From: an uncultured cyanobacterium
Lineage (GTDB): Bacteria > Cyanobacteriota > Cyanobacteriia > PCC-6307 > Cyanobiaceae
DNA: 64,000 bases
NCBI GenBank assembly: GCA_903823115.1
Contig: CAIJRN010000023.1
Coordinates: 1-64,000, forward strand
Reading direction: 5' to 3'
This document shows positions 54,160-64,000 of this stretch, one piece after another; within the stretch, counting starts at the first letter, position 1, and every line of letters begins with the position of its first letter. The position numbers were made by a program, and so were the translations under genes. The notes beneath the pieces were generated by a model. It was not told the DNA's origin. It saw only the letters and a program-made list of their open reading frames with translations, and ran no database searches.

Positions 54160-54193
54160 TCCCTAGAGTCAGACTGTCACCCGCTGCTGGCTG

Positions 54194-56068
54194 ATGGGCC
54201 TGTCCGGACAAGACCGCCGTGTCATCCGCCTGCCCGTCGATCCGGGGCTCACCTGCCTTCGCTGCCTCAGCCCGCGGCGGCTGCGCTTCGAGGTGGAATA
54301 CGGCCTGGAGCGCGGCACCAGCGCCAACAGCTTCCTGTTCGACGCCGGCAGCAACAGCGCCGGCCAGAACGTGCCACCGGTGTTGGTGCACCCCCCCGGC
54401 GCCTCTTTCGCCGCGCCCTACCTGGAGCAGCTCGCCGCCCTGGTGCCCGCCGACGCCGCCCTCAAAGTGGTGGTGGGCCATGTCAACCCCAATCGGGTGG
54501 CCCTGTTGCGGCAGCTGGCCAGCCGCTGGCCGGGCCTGATGCTGGTCGCCTCCAACGCCGGCGCCCGGCTGATCGAAGAGCTCTGGAACCAGCAGAAGCC
54601 TGCGGCTGCTCCTGGGGAAGGTGCTGGCAGCGGTTCGAACGCCGATTCGAGCGAGGGCAGGGCCAGCCAGCCAGTCAGCCCCCCGATTCCGCCGCTGCCC
54701 ACCATCGATGTGGTGAAACATGAGGCCTGCCGCAACCTGGCGGCGGGCCATCGCCTCTGCCTGATTCCCGTGCCGACGCCGCGCTGGCCCGGGGCCCTGA
54801 TCGCCTTCGAGGAACGCACCGGCCTGCTGATGAGCGGCAAGTTCTTCGCCGCCCACCTCTGCAGCGAAGACTTCGCCGAAGCCAATCGCGACAGCACCGA
54901 AGAGGACCGCCGCTACTTCTACGACTGCCTGATGGCGCCGATGGCCCGCCAGGTCGAGAGCGTCGTCGACCGCCTCGATGACCTGCCGATCCGCACGATC
55001 GCCCCGGGCCATGGCCCGGCGATCGCAGAAAGCTGGCGCAGCCTGCTGGCCGACTACCGCCGCTGGGGAGCGGCCCAGGGGCGGGCCAACCTCTCGGTGG
55101 CGCTGCTCTATGCCAGCGCCTACGGCAACACCGCCGCCATCGCCGATGCCCTGGCCCAGGGGGTGGCGCGCACCGGGGTGCGGGTGGAGAGCCTCAACTG
55201 CGAATTCGCGCCAGCCGAGCAACTTCTTGACACCATCCGTGCCTGCGATGCCCTGCTGATCGGCTCCCCCACCCTGGGGGGACACGCGCCCACACCGATC
55301 GTCTCCGCCCTGGGCACGGTGCTGGCGGAAGGCGACCGGGCCAAACCGGTGGGGGTGTTCGGCAGCTTCGGCTGGAGCGGCGAAGCGATCGATCTGCTGG
55401 AGAGCAAGCTGCGCGATGGCGGTTTCAGCTTCGCCTTCGAACCGATCCGGGTGAAGTTCAGCCCCGATCTGGCCACCCTGCGCACCCTGGAGGAAACGGG
55501 CACGGCCCTGGGCCGGAGCCTGATCAGCGAACAGCGGCGCGGCCAGCGGCGCAGCGCCGCCGGCGGCCTCAGCGACAGCCTCAGCAATCCGGCCGTGCAG
55601 GCCCTGGGCCGGGTGGTGGGCTCCCTCTGCGTCGTCACGACCCGCAAGGGGGAAGGGGCCGCCGGCCTCAGCGGCGCCATGGTGGCCAGCTGGGTGAGCC
55701 AGGCCAGCTTCAACCCGCCAGGCTTCACCGTGGCGGTGGCGAAGGATCGCTCCGTGGAGAGCCTGCTGCATGTGGGCGATCGCTTCGCCCTCAATGTGCT
55801 GGCGGCCGGGCGGGAACGGGAGCCGATGAAGCGCTTCCTGCGGCCCTTTCCCCCCGGTGCCGACCGCTTCGCCGACCTCGAGACCCAGACCAGCCCGGGG
55901 GGGCAGCCGCTGTTGCCTGAGGCCCTGGCCTGGCTGGAAGCCAGCGTCAGGCAGCGGATGGAATGCGGCGACCACTGGCTGATCTACGCCCAGGTCGAGC
56001 ACGGCGGCCTGCTCGATGCCAAGGCCACCACGGCCGTCCACCAGCGCCGCAACGGCGGCAGCTACTGA
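54194..56068 (+). CDS. flv1: flavodiiron protein, Flv1 type
   Basis: 624 residues with the same three domains as flv3. The diiron ligands are largely replaced: the HxExDH motif reads H96-x-N98-x-N100-R101 (GHVNPNR), the later His is Arg (PTPRWPG) and the Asp is Lys (MSGKFF); only the last His (APGHGP) remains. This pattern is characteristic of Flv1, which works as a heterodimer with Flv3. An unusual Gly/Ser/Pro-rich insert (about 135-175) lies in the beta-lactamase domain. The flavin-reductase domain repeats the MVASWVSQASF(N/D)PPG segment found in flv3. Confidence 0.92.
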   Translation: MGLSGQDRRVIRLPVDPGLTCLRCLSPRRLRFEVEYGLERGTSANSFLFDAGSNSAGQNVPPVLVHPPGASFAAPYLEQLAALVPADAALKVVVGHVNPNRVALLRQLASRWPGLMLVASNAGARLIEELWNQQKPAAAPGEGAGSGSNADSSEGRASQPVSPPIPPLPTIDVVKHEACRNLAAGHRLCLIPVPTPRWPGALIAFEERTGLLMSGKFFAAHLCSEDFAEANRDSTEEDRRYFYDCLMAPMARQVESVVDRLDDLPIRTIAPGHGPAIAESWRSLLADYRRWGAAQGRANLSVALLYASAYGNTAAIADALAQGVARTGVRVESLNCEFAPAEQLLDTIRACDALLIGSPTLGGHAPTPIVSALGTVLAEGDRAKPVGVFGSFGWSGEAIDLLESKLRDGGFSFAFEPIRVKFSPDLATLRTLEETGTALGRSLISEQRRGQRRSAAGGLSDSLSNPAVQALGRVVGSLCVVTTRKGEGAAGLSGAMVASWVSQASFNPPGFTVAVAKDRSVESLLHVGDRFALNVLAAGREREPMKRFLRPFPPGADRFADLETQTSPGGQPLLPEALAWLEASVRQRMECGDHWLIYAQVEHGGLLDAKATTAVHQRRNGGSY

Positions 56069-56145
56069 GCGGGCCCGCGGCGCTGCTCCCGCCACCACCA
56101 CAGGTGCTGCCGTCGCCGCTTATCCATACTCACTCCGACTTAGTG

Positions 56146-56151
56146 TAAGAT
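56146..56151 (+). promoter_or_regulatory. possible -10 box of the rubrerythrin gene
   Basis: TAAGAT lies 28 bases before the ATG in an unusually AT-rich stretch (56121-56152); no -35 at the right distance is convincing. Confidence 0.35.
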
Positions 56152-56178
56152 CCGGCCATTGTCCTTCTGCTGGTCAGC

Positions 56179-56895
56179 ATGGATCTCAGCAACCCCGGTA
56201 CCCTCGCCAATCTCGAGGCCGCCTTCGGCGGCGAGAGCATGGCCAACCGTAAATATCTGTTCTTCGCCGATGTCGCCAAGCAACTCGGCAATGCCGAGCT
56301 GGCCAAGCTGTTCCGCGACACCGCCGCCCAGGAAACCGAGCATGCCTTCGCCCATTTCCGCCTGCTGCATCCGGAACTGGTGATCGCCGATGCCGCCAGC
56401 CTCAGCGACGAACAGAAGCAGGCGATCCTGAGCCGCTGCCTCGAACTCGCGATCGAAGGTGAAACCTACGAGTTCACGACGATGTACCCGGAGTTCGCCG
56501 CCCAGGCCCGCAGCGACCGGGACGCCGGCGCCGAAGCCGAGTTCAACGGCCAGACCGCCGAATCCCAGGACCACGCGGCCATCTTCCGCAAGGCCGCCAG
56601 CAACTTCGGTTTCCTGACGCCGATCGAGCAGCACCATGCCGAGCGCTACGGCGTCGCCCTCGAGTCCCTGCAGGGTCAGGGCACGGCCGGCCAGTCCGCC
56701 GATGCCCTCGCCGGCAAGTGGATCTGCAAGGTGTGCTCGATGATCTACGACCCCGCCATCGGCGACCCCGACTCCGGCATCACCGCTGGCACCCCGTTCG
56801 AGGCCATCCCCGAGGACTGGATCTGCCCGATCTGCCAGGCGCGCAAATCCAGCTTCGTTCCCTATCACGAACCCGAGCTTCTGGCAGCGGCCTGA
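56179..56895 (+). CDS. rbr: rubrerythrin
   Basis: 238 residues. The ferritin-like diiron domain (1-160) carries E-x2-H pairs such as ETEHAFAHF and EGETYEF. A C-terminal rubredoxin-type domain has CKVCSMIYDP and CPICQARKS, holding one FeCys4 centre, and GITAGTPFEAIPEDWICPIC matches rubredoxins. Rubrerythrin reduces hydrogen peroxide with electrons from NAD(P)H-linked donors. In cyanobacteria homologues protect oxygen-sensitive processes. Placed 110 bases after flv1 with its own likely promoter and a strong terminator, it extends the oxygen-defence cluster. Confidence 0.95.
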   Translation: MDLSNPGTLANLEAAFGGESMANRKYLFFADVAKQLGNAELAKLFRDTAAQETEHAFAHFRLLHPELVIADAASLSDEQKQAILSRCLELAIEGETYEFTTMYPEFAAQARSDRDAGAEAEFNGQTAESQDHAAIFRKAASNFGFLTPIEQHHAERYGVALESLQGQGTAGQSADALAGKWICKVCSMIYDPAIGDPDSGITAGTPFEAIPEDWICPICQARKSSFVPYHEPELLAAA

Positions 56896-57081
56896 CCACC
56901 ATTCCTGAGGGCGGCTATATGTCGCCCTCAGGGCAGTCTTCTGCTTTGTTTGCGAGTGAAAACGGCGCCATTTAAAACGCCTGACAAAAGCCAAGCGATG
57001 ATCGCCCTTGCGGCACGTTCGGATTCAACGCCTTGAATCCAACTCAGCGCCCCATGCAAAGGTCAGGGTCTGCCTGGCCGT
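56896..57081. other. non-coding stretch after rubrerythrin
   Basis: Contains the terminator (56904-56932) and then about 150 bases of lower GC with no recognised element. Together with the weak small gene at 57082-57273 and 100 further bases, it makes the sparsest part of the window. Confidence 0.5.
56904..56932 (+). terminator. terminator-like hairpin after rubrerythrin
   Basis: Twelve-pair stem (CCTGAGGGCGGC with GTCGCCCTCAGG, one G-T pair) around loop TATAT, nine bases past the stop; a weak T-rich tail (TCTTCTGCTTTGTTT) follows. Confidence 0.75.
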
Positions 57082-57273
57082 TCAGGCAGCGTGAGGCGGC
57101 GTCGGCGTGAAACCACCACCCGCCTGGAAGGACAGCACCAGGGTGGCCCAGTGATCGGGGCGGGCCGGACGGCTACGGCGGGCACGCCGGACCCCGAAGG
57201 GAACGCGCACGACGTTGGTGCCCTCAACCCTTGTCGTGGCGTTCGGTCCGCCATCAGAGCCGTTGCCGTTCAT
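57082..57273 (-). CDS. possible small protein, unknown
   Basis: 63 residues from ATG 57273: a Gly/Asn-rich start (MNGNGSDGG), then VVRVPFGVRRARRSRPARPDHW and a final AGGGFTPTPPHAA. Basic and without hydrophobic segments. The composition looks more protein-like than the surrounding frames, but there is no domain or neighbour support. It lies downstream of gcvP on the same strand. Treat as tentative. Confidence 0.4.
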   Translation of the reverse strand: MNGNGSDGGPNATTRVEGTNVVRVPFGVRRARRSRPARPDHWATLVLSFQAGGGFTPTPPHAA

Positions 57274-57373
57274 GGTCCCCAGAGTGGTGAATGGCGAGAT
57301 GCCCGGCAGCCTGAGAGGCGGCAGGCACCGGAATGATGAGCCATTGCTTCGCGAAATGGTACCCCAGGAACCT

Positions 57374-60376
<3,003 letters not shown>

Positions 60377-60483
60377 CGGTCGGTCGGTGGCGGGATCCTA
60401 AGGACCTGGCCAGGAGGGCGGCTGATGACAGCCTCGCGGCCAGACCCCAGCCCGATGAGCCGAGTCCCCTGACCCTTTCCGCA

Positions 60484-60507
60484 GCAGTTGGAGTGGCAGT
60501 TGGAGTG
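60484..60507 (-). repeat. 12-base tandem repeat between gcvH and gcvP
   Basis: GCAGTTGGAGTG occurs twice exactly (plus-strand reading) in the 160-base gap. Confidence 0.85.
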
Positions 60508-60536
60508 GCCGCTGGTGTGGCGGCCTGAGGGCAGCG

Positions 60537-60926
60537 TCAGTGGCCCTCCACCTTGCCGCGATAGGTGGCCGCATCCATCAGGGTCTGCGGCTCAGCGGCG
60601 TCCAGGGGGCGCACCACCAGCAGCCAGCCCTCGCCATAGGGGTCGTTCTGCAGCTCCTCCGGGCTGGCCAGCACAGCCTCATTGCGGGCTTCCACCACGC
60701 CGCTGATCGGCGCCAGCAGATCTTCGACGGCCTTCACCGATTCGACGCTGCCGAAACCCTGGCCGGCGCTGATCGAGGCCCCCACCTCGGGCAGCTCCAC
60801 GAACACGATGTCGCCCAACTGATCCACCGCGAAGGCACTGATGCCGATCCGGGCCCTTTCCCCCTCCAGCCGAACGTATTCATGGCTGTCGGCATAGCGG
60901 CAGTCGTCAGGGAAGGTGAGCGCCAT
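60537..60926 (-). CDS. gcvH: glycine cleavage system H protein
   Basis: 129 residues, the usual length. The lipoylation lysine is K65 in [17 protein letters not shown], with [20 protein letters not shown] at the start and [12 protein letters not shown] towards the end. H protein shuttles the aminomethyl group and reducing equivalents between the P, T and L proteins. It is upstream of gcvP on the same strand and 68 bases downstream of the PLP lyase gene, so one transcript is likely. Confidence 0.98.
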   Translation of the reverse strand: MALTFPDDCRYADSHEYVRLEGERARIGISAFAVDQLGDIVFVELPEVGASISAGQGFGSVESVKAVEDLLAPISGVVEARNEAVLASPEELQNDPYGEGWLLVVRPLDAAEPQTLMDAATYRGKVEGH

Positions 60927-60994
60927 CGCCGGGGAGCAGCAGGTCGGGGTCGGCGTTCAGTCTGCTCGATACCCGCCCAGGCCTGCAGCCGGCC

Positions 60995-62278
60995 TCAGGC
61001 CTGGGCTGCAGCGGCCAGTCCCAGCCCCGCCACCGCGTCCAGGGCCACCAGGGCCCGCTCCAGGGCCAGGCCCACGTGGCCGTGATGGGTGCCGCCCTGC
61101 ACATAGAGCACATAGGGCTCCCGCAAGGGGCCATCGGCGGAGAACTCGCTGGTGCTGCCGTCGATGAAGGTGCCGCCGGCCATCACCAGCTCACTGGCGT
61201 AACCGGGCATCGGCGCCGGCACCGGATCGAGATAGGCCCCCACCGGCGAGCAGGACTGAAAGGCGCGGCAGACCGCCTGCAGCGGTGCGCTCGCGCCGAG
61301 GCGCACCGCCTGGATGACGTCGCTGCGAGGGGCGAGCGGGGCTGGATGGACCGGATAGCCCAGATCGGCGAAGACCGTGGCCACCAGCTCGGCACCGATC
61401 AGGGCCTCCGCCACCATCTGGGGCGCCAGGAACAGGCCCTGAAACAACAGGCGGTTGCAGTCAAAACTGGTGCCGCCCTCGCTGCCGATGCCGGGCGCCG
61501 TCAGCCGGCAGCAGGCCCGCTCCACCAGATCGGCCCGGCCCGCCACGTAGCCGCCGGTGGGGGCGATCGTGCCACCGAGGTTCTTGATCAGGGAGCCGGC
61601 GATCAGATCGGCGCCCACGGCCGTGGGTTCGCAGTCCTCCACCAGCTCGCCGTAGCAGTTGTCGACGAACACCACGCAGTCGCTCTGCAGCGCCTTGACC
61701 CGCTCCACCAGCCGGCCGATCTCGGCCACCGACAGCGAGGGTCGCCAGCTGTAGCCGCAGCTGCGCTGAATCAACACCAGCCGCGTCGGCACGGCCAGGG
61801 CCTGCTCCAGTGCCTCGTCGTCAACCCGACCGGCCGCCGTCAGCGGCAGCTCGTCATAGAGGACCCCGAACTCCGCCAGGGATCCCTGCCCCTGGCCCCG
61901 CAGCCCGATCACCTCCTCGAGGGTGTCGTAGGGGCGACCGGTGATCGAGAGCAGGCGATCGCCCGGCCGCAGCACCCCGAACAGGGCGGCCGCGATCGCG
62001 TGGGTGCCGGAGACGAACTGCAGGCGCACCGCCGCCGCCTCGGCCTGCAACACCCGGGCGAAGACCCGATCGAGGGTCTCGCGGCCGAGATCGCCATGGC
62101 CATAGCCACTGACGGAGGCGAAGTGGTGCACCCCGAGGCGCTCGGCCGCGAAGGCCGCCAGCACCCGCTCCAGCCGCGGGGCGACGCTGGCCGTGCGGGC
62201 GGCGATTTGAGGGGCGCACACGGCCAGGGCGGCAGCGACCCGATCCCGGGCCCAGCTCGGACGATCCACGCTGGTCAT
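60995..62278 (-). CDS. methionine gamma-lyase / aluminium-resistance family PLP enzyme
   Basis: 427 residues from ATG 62278. The family (YnbB-like, formerly aluminium resistance protein) is marked by FASVSGYGHGDLGRETLDRVFARVL, QFVSGTHAIAAALFG, VDNCYGEF-type sequence (VDNCYGELVEDCEP) and the PLP lysine in GSLIKNLGGTIAPTGGYVAG. It has the Cys/Met-metabolism fold I. The annotation as methionine gamma-lyase is family-level; the actual substrate is untested. It is divergent from the desaturase and upstream of gcvH-gcvP. Confidence 0.88.
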   Translation of the reverse strand: MTSVDRPSWARDRVAAALAVCAPQIAARTASVAPRLERVLAAFAAERLGVHHFASVSGYGHGDLGRETLDRVFARVLQAEAAAVRLQFVSGTHAIAAALFGVLRPGDRLLSITGRPYDTLEEVIGLRGQGQGSLAEFGVLYDELPLTAAGRVDDEALEQALAVPTRLVLIQRSCGYSWRPSLSVAEIGRLVERVKALQSDCVVFVDNCYGELVEDCEPTAVGADLIAGSLIKNLGGTIAPTGGYVAGRADLVERACCRLTAPGIGSEGGTSFDCNRLLFQGLFLAPQMVAEALIGAELVATVFADLGYPVHPAPLAPRSDVIQAVRLGASAPLQAVCRAFQSCSPVGAYLDPVPAPMPGYASELVMAGGTFIDGSTSEFSADGPLREPYVLYVQGGTHHGHVGLALERALVALDAVAGLGLAAAAQA

Positions 62279-62455
62279 GGCGAAAGCAACGGCGACCCCG
62301 CGTCATCGTGGCCCTTGGCCGCTCCAATCGGCGAGCGATCAGCGGCGGACGCCAATCCCGACGGCACGGGGGCAGCCAATCCCACCGCTAGATTCCTGCG
62401 TCCGTACCGGTGTGCCGCCGGCGTTCCCCGCCCGACCGGAAGTCGATCCCGCGCC

Positions 62456-63397
62456 ATGACCGGTCCCCACAGCCTGATGATCCCTCCGGGTCCGGACCCT
62501 CTGGAGTCCTCGCCCTCGGTGCGCCGCGAGGCCGCCCTCCGGCTGGGGCTGACCATCGCCCGCGATCCCCTGCCGCCCCGCCAGCGCAAGTTCAAGACCG
62601 GCACCACCGCCTTCATGCTGGCCATGCATGTCGGGGCTGTCGTCGCCCTGCTGCCCCGCTTCTGGAGCCTGCAGGGGCTGATTGTGCTGGCGGTTCTCTA
62701 TTGGGTCACCGTGCTGGGGGTGACCCTGGGGCTGCACCGGCTGGTGGCCCATCGGGGCTTCGATGCCCCCCGCTGGCTGGAGCGGCTGCTGGTGCTGATG
62801 GGCGCCATGGCCTGCCAGAGCGGTCCGATCGAGTGGGTGGGCCTGCATCGCCATCACCATCTGTTTTCCGATCAGCCCAACGACCACCACGACGCCGCCC
62901 GGGGCCTCTGGTGGGCCCACAGCGAGTGGATGCTCCATGACATCCCGGCCCTGCGGGAGATCCACCGCTTCACCGGCGATCTGGAGCGGGATCCCTTCTA
63001 TCGCTGGCTGGACCGCTGGTTCCTGCTGCTGCAACTGCCACTCGGGGTGGCGCTCTACTTCTACGGCCAGCGAGCCGGCGTGCACGGCGGTGGGCTGGGG
63101 CTGGTGCTCTGGGCGATCCCGCTGCGGCTGGTGCTCGTTTATCACGTCACCTGGCTGGTCAATTCCGCCACCCACGCCTTCGGCTATCGCAACTTCGACT
63201 GCCCCGATCGCTCGCGCAACTGCTGGTGGGTGGCCCTGCTCAGCTTCGGGGAGGGCTGGCACAACAACCACCACGCCCACCCGGCCAGCGCTCGCCACGG
63301 GCTGCGCTGGTTCGAGTTCGACATCACCTGGCAGCACATCCGTCTGCTGCGGGCCCTGGGCCTGGTCCGCCGTCTGCGGGTGGCCCGGCTTCCCTGA
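62456..63397 (+). CDS. desC: acyl-lipid delta-9 desaturase
   Basis: 313 residues from ATG 62456. Three histidine boxes that bind the diiron centre are present: HRLVAH (H94-H99), HRHHH (131-135) and HNNHH near residue 275. Four membrane helices surround them. DesC introduces the first double bond at position 9 of lipid-bound stearoyl or palmitoyl chains, using ferredoxin, in plasma and thylakoid membranes, which supports fluidity at low temperature. The downstream WWVALLSFGEGWHNNHHAHP is a strong family match. Confidence 0.94.
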   Translation: MTGPHSLMIPPGPDPLESSPSVRREAALRLGLTIARDPLPPRQRKFKTGTTAFMLAMHVGAVVALLPRFWSLQGLIVLAVLYWVTVLGVTLGLHRLVAHRGFDAPRWLERLLVLMGAMACQSGPIEWVGLHRHHHLFSDQPNDHHDAARGLWWAHSEWMLHDIPALREIHRFTGDLERDPFYRWLDRWFLLLQLPLGVALYFYGQRAGVHGGGLGLVLWAIPLRLVLVYHVTWLVNSATHAFGYRNFDCPDRSRNCWWVALLSFGEGWHNNHHAHPASARHGLRWFEFDITWQHIRLLRALGLVRRLRVARLP

Positions 63398-63424
63398 CGA
63401 TCCAACAACGACCAAGTGCGACCC

Positions 63425-63928
63425 ATGGGATCCGAGTCAGCCATGCCCCGATGGGAATATCAGGTCATCCACCTCAATGTGGAGGGGTCGGCAACGCCGC
63501 CGGCAACGCCAGGCACGGGTCAGGCCCCGGCTGCGGGACCGGCCCCAGCAGCCGACTCCAGCCCGTCCAAGCCTGGGACGGTGTTTTCCCAGGAATATCT
63601 GCGGAAAGAATTTCCCGGCTTCTACACGCCGAATTCCTCCGGCCAGCAGCATCCCGCCCAGCAACTGCAGGGTTTCCTCAATGGCGTCGGCCAACAGGGC
63701 TGGTCCCTGATCGGGGTTTTCCCGCTGGGGCATCTGTTGATGATGATTTTCCGCCGCCGTCTGAGTGCCGCAGCGCCCAACGACGAATCCACGCCCGTCT
63801 CAACGGCCGCCCCAGCCGATCCAGGCACTCAGACCAGGACGGGGAGCCTCTCAGGCCCTGACCTGGAAGACCTGCTGAGGCGCATCGAGACCCTTGAACA
63901 GCGCCTCGATCCCCCCGCCCAACCCTGA
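63425..63928 (+). CDS. conserved cyanobacterial protein, unknown
   Basis: 167 residues if starting at ATG 63425; ATG 63443 (MPRWEYQVIHLNVEG) is equally possible and closer to where a structured region begins. A Pro/Ala/Ser linker (about 20-50) separates it from SQEYLRKEFPGFY and LNGVGQQGWSLIGVFPLGHLLMMIFRR, and a short coiled coil ends the protein. The pattern WEYQVI...GWxLI...MIFRR resembles DUF4177-type small proteins. No signal peptide. It lies 27 bases after desC and may be co-transcribed. Confidence 0.65.
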   Translation: MGSESAMPRWEYQVIHLNVEGSATPPATPGTGQAPAAGPAPAADSSPSKPGTVFSQEYLRKEFPGFYTPNSSGQQHPAQQLQGFLNGVGQQGWSLIGVFPLGHLLMMIFRRRLSAAAPNDESTPVSTAAPADPGTQTRTGSLSGPDLEDLLRRIETLEQRLDPPAQP

Positions 63929-64000
63929 GCTCAGGCGCCGCTCTCCTGGCCAGCTCTGGCAGGGGCCCGTCCATAGACGAGGGCCGGCCGCTGCCGCATC

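Noticed and set aside
60377-60536. Possible glycine riboswitch before gcvP
   Set aside because: The gap is short and holds a simple repeat; no glycine aptamer core is visible.

Overview
The window is from a high-GC unicellular cyanobacterium of the Cyanobium / alpha-Synechococcus type. Supporting signs are a flavodiiron Flv3/Flv1 pair, a cyAbrB regulator, an acyl-lipid delta-9 desaturase, Rieske oxygenases of the PAO/Tic55 kind, MEKHLA and DUF3598 proteins, and repeated HIP1 palindromes (GCGATCGC, for example at 6535, 8048, 30816, 34072, 45351, 51891 and 61992). Genes are packed tightly, often with 1-4 base overlaps, on both strands. I see no rRNA, tRNA, CRISPR array, insertion sequence or prophage.

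Layout. 1-4.1 kb (+): a dihydroxyacetone kinase operon with its own phosphotransfer chain (dhaL cut by the window edge, dhaM, HPr, enzyme I, dhaK). 4.1-10.2 kb (-): gloA, a ClpB paralog, secE, nusG, rplK, rplA, ending at a terminator. 10.5-12.5 kb (+): eno and a YidB-like protein. 12.5-19.6 kb (-): an ABC1 kinase-like protein, two small cyanobacterial proteins, a LysR-like regulator of lower GC, argJ and a two-component system. 19.7-24.4 kb: an SPFH/zinc-ribbon pair facing a 905-residue iron-sulfur membrane protein with a cyclic-nucleotide domain. 24.4-34.7 kb: housekeeping genes (coaE, gatB, thiO, ndk, speA), two convergent Rieske oxygenases, a broken PIN toxin gene and an outer-membrane barrel. 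34.7-40.0 kb: a CHASE2 adenylate cyclase, a FecR-domain protein, a SIMPL protein and a cNMP-domain MscS channel. 40.2-44.7 kb: DUF3307, cyAbrB, alaS and a membrane protein. 44.8-50.1 kb: an operon SNF2 helicase / DUF3598 / SWIM / MEKHLA. 50.3-56.9 kb: hsp20, then flv3, a substrate-binding-type protein, flv1 and rubrerythrin. 57-64 kb: gcvP, gcvH, a PLP lyase, a desaturase and a hypothetical gene.

How the parts connect. The dha genes should pass phosphate from PEP through EI, HPr and DhaM to the DhaL-bound nucleotide, phosphorylating dihydroxyacetone on DhaK. Flv3/Flv1 and rubrerythrin form an oxygen and peroxide disposal island. The CHASE2 cyclase lies near two proteins with cyclic-nucleotide-binding domains, which suggests but does not prove a local cAMP circuit.

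Most unusual items: the split DHA phosphotransferase system, the iron-sulfur/cNMP membrane protein, a 22-residue C-terminal peptide shared by ORFs on both sides of it, the substrate-binding protein without a signal peptide between flv3 and flv1, and many short in-frame tandem repeats spread over unrelated genes.
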